A stretch of DNA of 31,401 bases. Source: Desulfuromusa sp. (GTDB lineage: Bacteria > Desulfobacterota > Desulfuromonadia > Desulfuromonadales > Geopsychrobacteraceae). Shown here piece after piece: positions 16,609 to 25,775 of the stretch. Under the pieces are notes generated by a model. The model worked only from the letters and a program-made list of their open reading frames with translations, was not told the origin of the DNA and made no database searches. The stretch covers positions 1 through 31,401 of the forward strand of contig JAKIUD010000039.1 of assembly GCA_021647765.1 (NCBI GenBank), written 5' to 3'. The position numbers and the translations under genes were made by a program. Every line of letters starts with the position of its first letter. Within the stretch, counting starts at the first letter, position 1.

Positions 16609-17589
16609 ATGCAGTTTAAATCTCCCCAAATAAACTCCCTACAACTGACAAGTCCTGTCATCCTCGCCCCCATGGCAGGTATTACCAGTTTACCATATCG
16701 TAGGATCATGAAGTCTTATGGTGCCAGTCTGGTCTTCTCCGAGATGATCAGTGCCAACGGGTTGATTCGTGACGGTCACAAAACCCGCTTATTACTTACC
16801 ACCTGCCGGGAAGAATTTCCCTTTGGAATTCAACTATTTGGAGATGACCCTGTGGTACTTGCAAAAGCGGCAAAAATGGTCGTCAATGCTGGCTCTTTGC
16901 TTGATATTAATATGGGTTGTCCGGTTAAAAAGGTAGTGCGCAGCGGTGCCGGAAGTGCGCTGCTACAAGAACCTCGCCGGGTCGGTAAAATCATTAATGC
17001 GGTGCGCAAAGTTTACCCGGGGCCATTGACGGTAAAAATACGTTCCGGGTGGAATGAACAATCACTTAACTTCCTGGAGATTGGGCAAATTGCTGAAGCG
17101 GAAGGTGTCGATGCGATCACCCTCCACCCTCGCCCGCGCAGTCAGGGATTCTCTGGAAAAGCAGATTGGGCACATATTACTGAATTGAAATCTGCTATAA
17201 ACATACCAGTGTTTGGAAGTGGCGACATTTTCAACGCAGAAGATGGCTTACTGATGCTCCAGCAAACCGGTTGCGATGCCATCATGATTGGTCGGGGCGG
17301 CTATGGGAATCCCTGGTTGATAAGTCAATTACTGGATCTGCTTGCGGGGAAAAAAGTCATTTATCCCAGTTCAGCGGAAAAACTTCAGGTTGCGTTGCAA
17401 CACTTGCAGTTCCATCGAGATCATTTCGGTGGGAAAAAGACCCTCCTGGAGATGCGCAAACACCTGTGCTGGTATGCACGAGGCCTCGAGGGAGCCAGTC
17501 ATTTTCGTGCAACCCTGCAAAAAACCGAACAGCTTGATCAGGTACTGGATCTGACAAAGTTATTTTTCACCCAAACTGAGGCAGTATGA
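16609..17589 (+). CDS. dusB: tRNA-dihydrouridine synthase
   Basis: FMN-dependent enzyme that reduces uridines in the tRNA D-loop. 326 residues. The TIM barrel starts VILAPMAGITSLPYRR, the catalytic Cys104 is in INMGCPVKK, and other landmarks are VKIRSGW, ITLHPRPRSQGFSG and MIGRGGYGNPW. The C-terminal helical domain contains the RKHLCWYARG-like tRNA-binding segment. There is no clear Shine-Dalgarno. It overlaps the following kinase gene by four bases (ATGA), so dusB-ntrB-ntrC is one transcription unit, unlike the dusB-fis pairing of enterobacteria. Subfamily B is my best guess from MGCP-V and length; DusA or DusC is less likely. Confidence 0.9.
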   Translation: MQFKSPQINSLQLTSPVILAPMAGITSLPYRRIMKSYGASLVFSEMISANGLIRDGHKTRLLLTTCREEFPFGIQLFGDDPVVLAKAAKMVVNAGSLLDINMGCPVKKVVRSGAGSALLQEPRRVGKIINAVRKVYPGPLTVKIRSGWNEQSLNFLEIGQIAEAEGVDAITLHPRPRSQGFSGKADWAHITELKSAINIPVFGSGDIFNAEDGLLMLQQTGCDAIMIGRGGYGNPWLISQLLDLLAGKKVIYPSSAEKLQVALQHLQFHRDHFGGKKTLLEMRKHLCWYARGLEGASHFRATLQKTEQLDQVLDLTKLFFTQTEAV

Positions 17590-18719
17590 GTCATCCCCGT
17601 CAACTTTCACACCACGAATACGCAATGATCCTGGAAAATATTGACGATGCGGTCATTGCTATCGATCAACAGGGACTAATTATTTTTTTTAATCCAGCGG
17701 CTCATCACCTGACCGGCTTGTCCGACAAACAAACACTGGATAAATCCTTTTTTGACTGCTTCCTGCAGCAGAAAACCCTCTGCTCCCTGGCACGGACAAC
17801 TCTGGAGAAAGGGCGTTCCATCTCCAGCCATGAAACGATTACACTGAAAACTTCAACTCGAAAACAACGACAGGTCAGCGTTACGGTGTCACCCATTTTT
17901 TCAACCTCTTATCCCCAACACGGTGCCGTTCTTGTTCTCCACGACCTCACTCGGGTTCATTCTCTTGAAGGTGCGGTGCGCCATGCCGACCAGTTAACCA
18001 TGATTAAAACCATGGCTGCCGGACTGGCACATGAAATTAAAAATCCACTCGGGGGGATCAAAGGTTCTGCCCAACTGCTACAAATGGAGTTGGCGACAAA
18101 CAACGAGCTTCAAGAGTATACCCAACTGATTGTCCGGGAGACGGAACGGATCAACCGGATTATTGAAGAGTTGTTAGATCTCTCCAGACCACGTAAGGCT
18201 CAGCTTGAACCAATCAATATTGGTCGGATGCTGAATGAAATTGTGACCCTCCAAAAAACAACTGCTGTGGATCGTGACATTCACTTCAAATGGCAACTTG
18301 ACCCGAGTATCCCGGATATCCCGGGGGATCATGATCTGCTAACAAGGCTTTTTTTAAATCTGATTAAAAATGCTTGCGAAGCAACTGCACCCAAAGGTGA
18401 AATCACGATCACCAGTTGTATCGACTCTGATTATCAACGAAGCCTCCCGGGGATCCGGCCAACACCAATGGTTCAAATTACTATCAGCGACCAGGGATCG
18501 GGAATTTCTTCAGCAGAATTGGAAAAAATTTTCACCCCTTTCTACACAACCAAACCGGGAGGGAATGGTCTTGGCTTATCAATCTGTCAGAAAATTGTCA
18601 CCGATCATGAAGGGCTATTGCAATTTATTGATCAACCTGATGGGGGAACCCAAGTCAAAGTATCGTTACCCCTGTTTCACAAACGCACCACAGATAAAAC
18701 AGACAAAGGAAATGAATAA
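17586..18719 (+). CDS. PAS-containing NtrB-like soluble histidine kinase
   Basis: A 377-residue cytoplasmic kinase with no membrane helix. The PAS domain covers about 10-125 (ILENIDDAVIAIDQQG, FFNPAAHHLTG). The H-box His149 lies in GLAHEIKNPLGGIKGSAQLL, the NtrB form. The ATP-binding domain has LFLNLIKNACEA, ISDQGSGIS and GGNGLGLSICQKIV. It starts inside the end of dusB and its TAA overlaps the ATG of the regulator gene by one base, so the two products should be made together. The signal could be nitrogen status, but no glnA, glnB or amtB is nearby, so the ntrB symbol is not asserted. Confidence 0.9.
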   Translation: MSHPRQLSHHEYAMILENIDDAVIAIDQQGLIIFFNPAAHHLTGLSDKQTLDKSFFDCFLQQKTLCSLARTTLEKGRSISSHETITLKTSTRKQRQVSVTVSPIFSTSYPQHGAVLVLHDLTRVHSLEGAVRHADQLTMIKTMAAGLAHEIKNPLGGIKGSAQLLQMELATNNELQEYTQLIVRETERINRIIEELLDLSRPRKAQLEPINIGRMLNEIVTLQKTTAVDRDIHFKWQLDPSIPDIPGDHDLLTRLFLNLIKNACEATAPKGEITITSCIDSDYQRSLPGIRPTPMVQITISDQGSGISSAELEKIFTPFYTTKPGGNGLGLSICQKIVTDHEGLLQFIDQPDGGTQVKVSLPLFHKRTTDKTDKGNE

Positions 18720-20155
18720 TGGCAATTCAACGTATTCTTGTTGCTGATGACGAAGAGAGTATTCGCTGGGTTCTATCTAAAGCCTTGAAAAAACAGGGGT
18801 TTAATGTTGATCTTGCCGAAGATGGTTATCAGGCCAGAAAGCTGGCACAACATCATCACTATGATCTTGCGGTTTTAGATATCAAAATGCCGGGAATACA
18901 AGGACTGGACTTACTCAAGCAGTTTCGTACCGACCATCCAAAGACCCTGGTTGTTATCATGACCGCTGAAGCAACGATGGAAAATGCCATCACTGCAATG
19001 AGAAATGGTGCCTATGACTACCTGACCAAGCCCTTTGATCTCACCACACTTGATGCAATTATCCTCAAAGCGGAAAAGGCGGCAGAACTGACTGGCAAGA
19101 TAGATCTGCTTAAAGAAGATTTGCAGGATCAGTACAGTTTTGGACGATCAATTGTCGGCAACAGTCAGCCAATGCAAGACATTTACAAGATTCTGGGTCG
19201 GATTGCCGGATCAGACGTCACAGTTCTGGTCACGGGTGAAAGTGGCACAGGTAAAGAATTAATCACCCGGGCGATTCATATTAACAGTCAGCGCCTGGGT
19301 AAGCCTTTCATCGCCCTGAATTGTGCAGCTATTCCACACGAACTCTTGGAGTCGGAACTGTTCGGTCACGAACGGGGCGCCTTCACTGGAGCTACAGAAC
19401 GTAAAACAGGGAAATTTGAGCAAGCCGACGGTGGCACTTTATTCCTCGATGAGATCGGTGATATGCCCCTTGAATTACAAACAAAATTGCTCCGGGTATT
19501 GCAAGAGAAAGAAATTACCCGGATCGGTGGAGATAAAACCCTCAAAGTCGATGTACGCATTATTGCTGCAACGAATCAGGACATTACCACCCTGATAAAA
19601 GACAAACAGTTCAGAGAAGATCTCTATTACCGGCTCAATGTTGTTCCAATTAAACTTCCTGCACTCCGCAAACGTCGCGATGACATCCCGGAACTGGTAG
19701 ACTTTTTCCTGCAAAAATCAAAGCAGGAATTTGGCATTGATTCAATGGAGTGCAGCCCGGAAGCATTAGATTTACTCAATACATATCGGTGGCCCGGAAA
19801 TGTCCGGGAGCTTGAAAATGTTATCAAACGGGCAGTGCTTCTCTCACCGAATCAAGTCCTGACCTCGATAGATTTTCCAGATTTACTCGCAGGAAAAAAA
19901 CAGCAGCAGAGTGAATCACTCGAAGCCCTAGTTGCGCACAAATTAGAAAATTCTTTAGCGCAAATGAATTTACAGGAGATGGATAATCTCTACGAAATGG
20001 TACTGCATCAAATAGAACGACCGCTGATCAATATTGTTTTGAAAAAAACCCGCGGCAACCAGATCAAAACCGCAGAGGTTCTTGGCATCAACCGGAATAC
20101 TCTACGAAAAAAAATTAAAATGCTTGATATTGAAGTGAAGCGGGGTGGATCGTAG
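18719..20155 (+). CDS. NtrC-family sigma-54-dependent response regulator
   Basis: 478 residues. The receiver domain has Asp10/Asp11 (VADDE), phospho-acceptor Asp54 in AVLDIKMPG and Lys104 in TKPFD. The AAA+ domain has GESGTGKE (173-180), GAFTGA (220-225) and LFLDEIGDMP. The C-terminal Fis-type helix-turn-helix is about 435-475 (KTAEVLGINRNTLRKKI). It is the partner of the overlapping kinase. The stop codon TAG falls inside the GTAGGGGC end of a dispersed palindromic repeat starting at 20152, so the repeat abuts the reading frame and may have set the present C-terminus. Target genes are not identifiable here. Confidence 0.93.
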   Translation: MAIQRILVADDEESIRWVLSKALKKQGFNVDLAEDGYQARKLAQHHHYDLAVLDIKMPGIQGLDLLKQFRTDHPKTLVVIMTAEATMENAITAMRNGAYDYLTKPFDLTTLDAIILKAEKAAELTGKIDLLKEDLQDQYSFGRSIVGNSQPMQDIYKILGRIAGSDVTVLVTGESGTGKELITRAIHINSQRLGKPFIALNCAAIPHELLESELFGHERGAFTGATERKTGKFEQADGGTLFLDEIGDMPLELQTKLLRVLQEKEITRIGGDKTLKVDVRIIAATNQDITTLIKDKQFREDLYYRLNVVPIKLPALRKRRDDIPELVDFFLQKSKQEFGIDSMECSPEALDLLNTYRWPGNVRELENVIKRAVLLSPNQVLTSIDFPDLLAGKKQQQSESLEALVAHKLENSLAQMNLQEMDNLYEMVLHQIERPLINIVLKKTRGNQIKTAEVLGINRNTLRKKIKMLDIEVKRGGS

Positions 20156-20232
20156 GGGCAGACTCATGTGTCTGCCCTCAATATTACCGGGTGGGTTAAT
20201 AAACAAGGGCAAACACATAGGTTCGCCCCTAC
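20152..20232. repeat. dispersed double-palindrome repeat, copy 2
   Basis: 81 bp bounded by perfect inverted ends GTAGGGGC (20152-20159) and GCCCCTAC (20225-20232), with internal GGGCAGACTCATGTGTCTGC and a weaker second palindrome. It fills the gap between convergent ntrC-like and dnaB genes. It provides the stop codon of the former and lies 7 bp from the stop of the latter. Confidence 0.75.
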
Positions 20233-20239
20233 AACAATG

Positions 20240-21610
20240 CTAATAGCCATCATCCCGCTTGGCTTGGTTTTCAAAACGGGTAAATTCACCCCGGAAGGTT
20301 AAATGAACTGTCCCGATTGGACCATTTCGCTGTTTTCCGATAATGATTTCGGCATCTTTATCGTGCCCCTTTTCACAGGTTCTCTCACGGCTCTTACAAT
20401 CTTCGCAATACACGGATTCACGATAAACAAACATAATCACGTCGGCATCCTGCTCAATGGCACCAGACTCACGTAAATCTGCCATCATTGGTCGTTTATC
20501 GGTGCGACTTTCGAGAGAACGATTTAACTGCGACAGAGCCACAACCGGCAATGCCAGTTCTTTGGCTAAGGCTTTGAGAGAGCGAGAAATTTCGGATATT
20601 TCCTGCTGCCGACTTTCGGGGTTACTCCCCCGCATCAACTGCAAATAATCGACAATAATCAGCCCCAAACCATGTTCAGCCTTCAAACGTCGGGCTTTTG
20701 AACGCAATTCAAGAACCGATATAGCCGGGGTATCATCGATAAAAATTTGCGTTTCATTCAACTGTCCGGCCGCCATCGTCAACTTCGGCCAATCCGACTC
20801 CCCAAGGTGTCCAGTACGCAGTCGTCCGGCATCGACCTTGGCCAGAGAACAGAGCATCCGTTGAACCAGCTGCTCTTTACTCATTTCCAGAGAGAAAATC
20901 ACTGCGGGAACTGCTTTATCTGCGTGGGTGGTCGCATATTCAACCAGATTCAGAGCAAAAGCGGTCTTTCCCATGGAAGGGCGACCGGCCACAACAATCA
21001 AATCACTCGACTGCAAGCCAGCCGTCATTTTGTCCAAATCGTGATAACCAGTCGGAACTCCAGTGACCAGCTCTTTGCGCTCATAGAGCGCTTCTATCGA
21101 CTTGAAGGTATCTTTCAGAATATCCCGAACCGGGAAATAGGAGGGGCGAATCCGATTTTCAGAGATTTCAAAAATGGATTTTTCGGCCTGATCAAGGATC
21201 TCCTCCATATCCCCGCCTTCGTATCCACGGGTGGCAATAGCAGTTGAGGCCTCAATCAATTTACGTGCAACCGATTTCTCTTTAACCAACTTACAGTAGT
21301 AGTTAATATTGGCTGCGGTTGGAACATAATCAACCAAAGTTGCCAGATAGGTGCTTCCTCCAACCGCCTCAAGCTCACTACGATCTTTGAGGACTGCAGT
21401 CAAAGTCACCAGATCAGCTGGTTCACTCTTATCCCCCAGAATAATCAGAGCATTGAAAATCTTCCGGTGACTCTCGCGGTAAAAGTCCTCTGTAGTCAGA
21501 TACTCTAATGCCCGGTTAAGTGCCTCATTTTCGAGCAACACCCCACCAAGTACCGACATTTCAGCTTCGAGATTTTGTGGTGGTAAACGATGTGTCTGGT
21601 TCTCTTCCAT
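20240..21610 (-). CDS. dnaB: replicative DNA helicase DnaB
   Basis: Hexameric ATP-dependent helicase that unwinds DNA at the replication fork. About 456 residues from the ATG at 21610, chosen because GGGAG lies 5 nt upstream; an in-frame TTG four codons earlier would consume that site. The N-terminal domain begins PPQNLEAEMSVLGG. The RecA-like domain has Walker A GRPSMGKTAF, SLEMSKEQL, Walker B LIIVDYLQLM and EISRSLKALAKEL. A Cys-rich insert, C402-x2-C405-x6-C412-x3-H416, precedes IIIGKQRNGP. Such inserts occur in related anaerobes (recollection) and could bind zinc. The usual neighbour rplI is not present. Confidence 0.95.
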   Translation of the reverse strand: MEENQTHRLPPQNLEAEMSVLGGVLLENEALNRALEYLTTEDFYRESHRKIFNALIILGDKSEPADLVTLTAVLKDRSELEAVGGSTYLATLVDYVPTAANINYYCKLVKEKSVARKLIEASTAIATRGYEGGDMEEILDQAEKSIFEISENRIRPSYFPVRDILKDTFKSIEALYERKELVTGVPTGYHDLDKMTAGLQSSDLIVVAGRPSMGKTAFALNLVEYATTHADKAVPAVIFSLEMSKEQLVQRMLCSLAKVDAGRLRTGHLGESDWPKLTMAAGQLNETQIFIDDTPAISVLELRSKARRLKAEHGLGLIIVDYLQLMRGSNPESRQQEISEISRSLKALAKELALPVVALSQLNRSLESRTDKRPMMADLRESGAIEQDADVIMFVYRESVYCEDCKSRERTCEKGHDKDAEIIIGKQRNGPIGTVHLTFRGEFTRFENQAKRDDGY

Positions 21611-21664
21611 AATAACTCCCAAAAAATAAAATCAGTCTCGAAGGATATCAGAGTCGGGTCAAAG

Positions 21665-21698
21665 AAAAAAGCGGAAGGGACTTCACCTTCCGCTTTTT
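21665..21698. terminator. bidirectional terminator between hisI and dnaB
   Basis: GCGGAAGG (21671-21678) pairs with CCTTCCGC (21686-21693). Six A residues precede the stem and five T residues follow it, so either strand ends with a T-run. It would end the hisG-hisI transcript before dnaB. Confidence 0.85.
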
Positions 21699-21834
21699 AT
21701 AATTATTCCGCACAAATTCAATGTGGACTTGCCCTTCCCATGGAAAGGGTTTGACTGTCCCTTGGAATAGGGAGGATAAGGTCTCTTTGCTGAGTAATTA
21801 CCGTTTTTTCAAGGGTTAACAAATCGTTCCTGTG

Positions 21835-22233
21835 CTATTTTATGTGGATCAATTGCTCACTCGGCAATGCAAATTTCCGATAAAAACAACTAGCCCGAGT
21901 CTTACCTGACTCAGGGTCTTTGGTATGGCAGGCACCGCCACCCTGCGGTTCAACGCGATAAACCAGAGCATCCTGATCACAATCGGTCAAGATTTCGATA
22001 ATTTTCAAAAAATCACCGGAGGTTTCCCCTTTAGTCCACAATTCGTTGCGTGAAGTCGACCAGAACGTCGCCATCCCCTTTTCCAAAGTGGTTTTCAGGG
22101 CTTCGGGATTGACATAAGCAAGCATCAAAATTCGTCCATCAGCAGCATCCTGCACCACCGCAGGAATCAAACCGCCACGCTTTGCAAAATCAATCAACAA
22201 CTCTGTTCCTTCTTCCAACATTTTCTTATCCAT
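21835..22233 (-). CDS. hisI: phosphoribosyl-AMP cyclohydrolase
   Basis: Opens the adenine ring of phosphoribosyl-AMP, the third step of histidine synthesis; zinc and magnesium dependent. About 132 residues from the ATG at 22233, which has GGAG 6 nt before it; an ATG four codons upstream overlaps that site. Motifs include MLAYVNPEAL, FWSTSRNELWTKGETSG, the metal-binding DCDQDAL, and GGGACHT with SCFYR carrying the zinc Cys residues. It is a stand-alone enzyme, not fused to HisE. It follows hisG by 61 nt, probably cotranscribed. Other his genes are not in the window. Confidence 0.94.
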   Translation of the reverse strand: MDKKMLEEGTELLIDFAKRGGLIPAVVQDAADGRILMLAYVNPEALKTTLEKGMATFWSTSRNELWTKGETSGDFLKIIEILTDCDQDALVYRVEPQGGGACHTKDPESGKTRASCFYRKFALPSEQLIHIK

Positions 22234-22294
22234 CACAATCTCCATTTAAATCGTCATCAAAATAATGTACTCGCAAAAAAATAAGACGGCACCA

Positions 22295-23233
22295 TCAAAA
22301 ATGTTTGGCTTTCACCATATTTTGGGTAAAAACCTTAGGTGCAGGAATCGGCACAATACCATCAACACCGAGTCGCAGCAGTTTCGGAGCCAGAATATTT
22401 AATTCAGATTCCCGAATAACGGCTGAAACACTACACCAGGCTTTATCAACCACTGGACTGACAGTAGGCGAGATAACCGATGGCAGCATCTTTTCAACTT
22501 TGGATAAGACTGCGGTCGGTACATCCATAAATACCATAAAAACCGGCTCACGCTCAGCCTGCAAAACCGCATCGATGCAGATGCGGATATCTTCCATTTT
22601 TTCCAGCTTTACAGCATCTTTAATTGCTTCACGATTGGCAATCAATTGCGGAGTAGACGTAAACAGTTCGGCAACAATATTGTTGCCATTGGCCTTAAGT
22701 GTAGCACCGGTTTCGGTAATATCGGTAAAAGCATCACACTCCCCCATGTTCACTTTTGCCTCTGTTTTACCTTCACTATGCAGAATTTGGATATCCTCGA
22801 TTCCATACAGCTCTGCCATCCGCCGTTTGGTCAGGTTCGGCAGTTCGGTCGCAATAATTTTGCCCTTACAATCTTCCGGAGTTTCGATACCTAGCTCTGG
22901 GCGGCTGGCCAATACCAACCGGGAGGGCTGGTTAGTATATTTGGAAAAAATGAAATCTCCCAGCACCTCGACCTCTTGCTCACGCCCTGCTTCGAAGATG
23001 TAGTCTTTTCCGGTAATGCCGCAATCAACAATGCCATCACTCACCTTCTGCGCCATCTCTTTACGATCCAGAATTCGGAATATCACATCCTTGTCGTAAG
23101 GCCCCATCAACTCGTATTGACGACCTTTTTTTAAGGGGCGACCCGATTTTGCCAACAAACGTAAGACTTGCTCATTCAGGCTACCTGACGGTATCCCAAA
23201 ATAGAGAACTCCCTCTTTTTTACCGTAAGCCAT
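22295..23233 (-). CDS. hisG: ATP phosphoribosyltransferase
   Basis: First and feedback-controlled step of histidine synthesis: condenses ATP with PRPP. About 312 residues from the ATG at 23233, which has GAGGAA 7 nt upstream; the longer frame begins 25 codons earlier without support. Landmarks are YFGIPSGSLNEQ, DCGITGKDY, ATELPNLT, and the PRPP-binding stretch GECDAFTDITETGATLKANG. The length and the C-terminal segment ending VDGIVPIPAPKVFTQ indicate the long form with an ACT-like regulatory domain, which does not need HisZ. It leads the hisG-hisI unit. Confidence 0.94.
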   Translation of the reverse strand: MAYGKKEGVLYFGIPSGSLNEQVLRLLAKSGRPLKKGRQYELMGPYDKDVIFRILDRKEMAQKVSDGIVDCGITGKDYIFEAGREQEVEVLGDFIFSKYTNQPSRLVLASRPELGIETPEDCKGKIIATELPNLTKRRMAELYGIEDIQILHSEGKTEAKVNMGECDAFTDITETGATLKANGNNIVAELFTSTPQLIANREAIKDAVKLEKMEDIRICIDAVLQAEREPVFMVFMDVPTAVLSKVEKMLPSVISPTVSPVVDKAWCSVSAVIRESELNILAPKLLRLGVDGIVPIPAPKVFTQNMVKAKHF

Positions 23234-23517
23234 AACAAGTTTCCTCTTTTGAAAATGAATATACCAATTAGGTCGACGCATTCTGCCAACAAGTGGTAAA
23301 AACATCAATGGATGTTTTGTTTTTTCGGGTTAACATAAGTCCTTGGTAAGAAATACCCCTTCGCCCAGGAATGTTGTTTCATAAACAACAACTGACATCA
23401 TTTGAAAAAAATTAGATTCATGCTATTTTTGCTGATATCCTACAATTCTATAGGGGGGAGAATAAAAACAGTACATATCCCACCTATCAAGACCCAACAT
23501 TCTGCTAGAGATATCCT

Positions 23518-24120
23518 ATGAATCTTCTTTTTCAAATCTGGGGTGGAGGGTTCTATCTTGCAAATAAAACCCTCCTTGCTATCGCTGAAGGCAAGTCCCG
23601 GCAATCCAAAAGAATTCTTAAAATGTCGGGTTGGTTAATCTATATTCTCGGCGTTCCCGCTTGGGTGATTATTTTAATCTCAAAACAGAATTGGATAGCG
23701 GCCTCTATTGAAGTTGGAGGAGTTCCATCAATGGTATTGGGACTTTACAGCGTTTACAAAGAATCCGTTAGTTCACCAAGATCCCTGAATATTTTTGCTC
23801 AAGCGATCACCTGCACTTCCCTTGCTCTCGGAGTCGGGTACAGCATACACGTGTATGGAGGCATCAATTCCGTAACTCAATGTCTGGAAATTGGCGTCAT
23901 GGTCGGTTTTTTATTGGGGAGTTATTTTTTAGCCTTGAACCGGGCTTATGGATGGTTATTTTTTATGCTGATGAATGGAAGTATGGCAACATTGATGTTC
24001 ATCCAGAGCAAACCGATACTCTCAATTCAACAACTGTGTTCTCTGGGCTTTGTGATCTATGGGTTCATGGTGGCAATAAAAACAAAAAAGCGGAAGACCT
24101 TTCGATCTTCCGCCCTTTGA
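23518..24120 (+). CDS. unrecognised polytopic membrane protein
   Basis: 200 residues with five or six hydrophobic segments: about 37-56, 60-80, 90-112, 120-140, 144-162 and 168-188. A positively charged C-terminus (KTKKRK) should face the cytoplasm. There are no motifs I can name confidently; the size and Trp/Tyr-rich helices faintly recall small PnuC-like vitamin transporters. The start has only a weak ribosome binding site (AGAGATATCCT). Its last ~10 codons (KRKTFRSSAL) are encoded by the hairpin that serves as the terminator of the convergent hcp gene. No operon partner, so its role is unknown. Confidence 0.6.
   Translation: MNLLFQIWGGGFYLANKTLLAIAEGKSRQSKRILKMSGWLIYILGVPAWVIILISKQNWIAASIEVGGVPSMVLGLYSVYKESVSSPRSLNIFAQAITCTSLALGVGYSIHVYGGINSVTQCLEIGVMVGFLLGSYFLALNRAYGWLFFMLMNGSMATLMFIQSKPILSIQQLCSLGFVIYGFMVAIKTKKRKTFRSSAL
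24082..24113 (-). terminator. hcp terminator embedded in convergent coding sequence
   Basis: On the minus strand GCGGAAGA (24113-24106) and TCTTCCGC (24097-24090) form an 8-bp stem followed by TTTTTTGTT. It lies 34 nt past the hcp stop and inside the final codons of the plus-strand membrane protein gene. Confidence 0.8.
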
Positions 24121-24146
24121 TTTTCAATTTTGATAACGACTATTTT

Positions 24147-25775
24147 TTAATTTCCAGCCATCATCGCTTCAATATCACCTTGTACATCACCGATTGCTTT
24201 AATATTAAAGTTATCAACCAGAACTTTAGCCACATTGGGTGACAAGAATGCTGGCAGGGTTGGTCCAAGACGAATTCCTTTAACGCCGAGGGAAAGCAGA
24301 GCCAGCAGAACGATCACCGCTTTCTGCTCATACCAGGCGATATCGTAAGAAATCGGCAGATCGTTGATATCATCCAGTTCAAAAACTTCTTTCAATTGCA
24401 AGGCAATATAGGCGAGTGAGTAAGAATCGTTACACTGACCAGCATCCAGAATACGTGGAATGCCACCGATATCACCGAGATCCAGCTTATTGTAACGGAA
24501 TTTAGCACAGCCAGCAGTCAGAATAACCGTGTCCTTCGGCAACTCTTCTGCCACTTCGGTATAATAACTGCGGGTTTTGTGACGACCATCGCAACCAGCC
24601 ATAACGACAAAGCGCTTCAGGTCACCCGATTTAACCGCAGCAACAACCTTATCAGCTAGTGCCATAACCTGAGCGTGAGCAAAACCACCAACAATTTTAC
24701 CGGTTTCAATTTCTGTTGGCGGCTCACAAGTTTTGGCTTGCTCAATCAGAGCAGAAAAATCTTTGCTGCCACCTTCGGCACGATCACCAATATGAGCAGC
24801 ACCCGGCCAACCGGCCATCCCAGTAGTATAGATACGTTCTTTATAAGCATCCTGAACTGGAGTAATACAGTTGGTAGTCATCAGAATTGGACCATTAAAA
24901 GAGGCAAACTCTTTCCCCTGATCGTACCAGGCATTGCCATAGTTACCGACAAAATGGTCGTATTTTTTGAATGCGGGATAATAGTTAGCTGGCAACATTT
25001 CACAGTGAGTATAAACGTCAACACCAGTGCCCTCAGTTTGCTTGAGCAGCTCTTCCATATCTTTCAAATCGTGACCTGAAATCAGGATACCGGGTTTATT
25101 ACTGACGCCGATGTTAACCTCAGTAATTTCTGGATTACCATAGGTTGTGGTATTGGCTTCATCAAGCAGAGCCATGGCAGTGACAGCTGTTTCACCACAT
25201 TTCAACACCATACCAACCATCTCATCGACACTTAAATCCTGGGTTGTGGACACCAAAGCATCAACCATAAAATCATAAACCTCTGATTTTTCGAAACCAA
25301 GCATGGCAGCATGATCAGTATAGGCAGCCATCCCCTTGAGGCCATAAACCAACAACTCCCGCAAGGAACGGACATCTTCATTCACTTGGGAAAGAACCCC
25401 GACCTCAGCACCCTTGGCGACAAAATCAGCTTCGGCACCATTCCAATTGACGACATCAGCATCACTGCTGAAACCAATTGCGGTTTTCAAACCATCGCGC
25501 TTAGAAATAGATTCATTAATCAACTCAACAAAGCGGTCATTATCAAAGTTTGCGTTGGTAATCGTTGCAAACAGTCCCTGAGCAATAAATAAACCAATAG
25601 ATTTATCCAGTTTACCCTGTTTTTTGGCTTCGTCAGCCACAACGGACAGCCCTTTCAGAGTGTAAACCAGCAGATCCTGCAATTGAGCAGTATCTTCTTT
25701 TTTTCCACAAACGCCTACAACGGTACAACCGGTTCCCTTTGCTGCTTCTTGACATTGAAAACAAAACATACTCAT
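24147..25775 (-). CDS. hcp: hybrid cluster protein (hydroxylamine/NO reductase family), class I
   Basis: Fe-S protein linked to nitric oxide and hydroxylamine detoxification under anaerobic conditions. About 542 residues from the ATG at 25775 (AAGGAG upstream); the open frame extends 25 codons further without a start signal. The N-terminal cubane motif C5-x2-C8-x8-C17-x5-C23 is the class I spacing of strict anaerobes. Hybrid-cluster ligands are visible in YTHCEMLP, NCITPVQDAY, AGCDGRHKTRSYY, TAGCAKFRYN and LDAGQCNDSYS. An FNR/HcpR-type box lies 87 bp upstream. It is divergent from the operon beginning at 26067, whose promoter has the same kind of box. The gene for its usual reductase Hcr is absent, as expected for class I. 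Confidence 0.96.
   Translation of the reverse strand: MSMFCFQCQEAAKGTGCTVVGVCGKKEDTAQLQDLLVYTLKGLSVVADEAKKQGKLDKSIGLFIAQGLFATITNANFDNDRFVELINESISKRDGLKTAIGFSSDADVVNWNGAEADFVAKGAEVGVLSQVNEDVRSLRELLVYGLKGMAAYTDHAAMLGFEKSEVYDFMVDALVSTTQDLSVDEMVGMVLKCGETAVTAMALLDEANTTTYGNPEITEVNIGVSNKPGILISGHDLKDMEELLKQTEGTGVDVYTHCEMLPANYYPAFKKYDHFVGNYGNAWYDQGKEFASFNGPILMTTNCITPVQDAYKERIYTTGMAGWPGAAHIGDRAEGGSKDFSALIEQAKTCEPPTEIETGKIVGGFAHAQVMALADKVVAAVKSGDLKRFVVMAGCDGRHKTRSYYTEVAEELPKDTVILTAGCAKFRYNKLDLGDIGGIPRILDAGQCNDSYSLAYIALQLKEVFELDDINDLPISYDIAWYEQKAVIVLLALLSLGVKGIRLGPTLPAFLSPNVAKVLVDNFNIKAIGDVQGDIEAMMAGN

Noticed and set aside
16594..16617. Seven-codon leader ORF (MPNYYAV) before dusB
   Set aside because: No ribosome binding site and no attenuator structure; too short to support.
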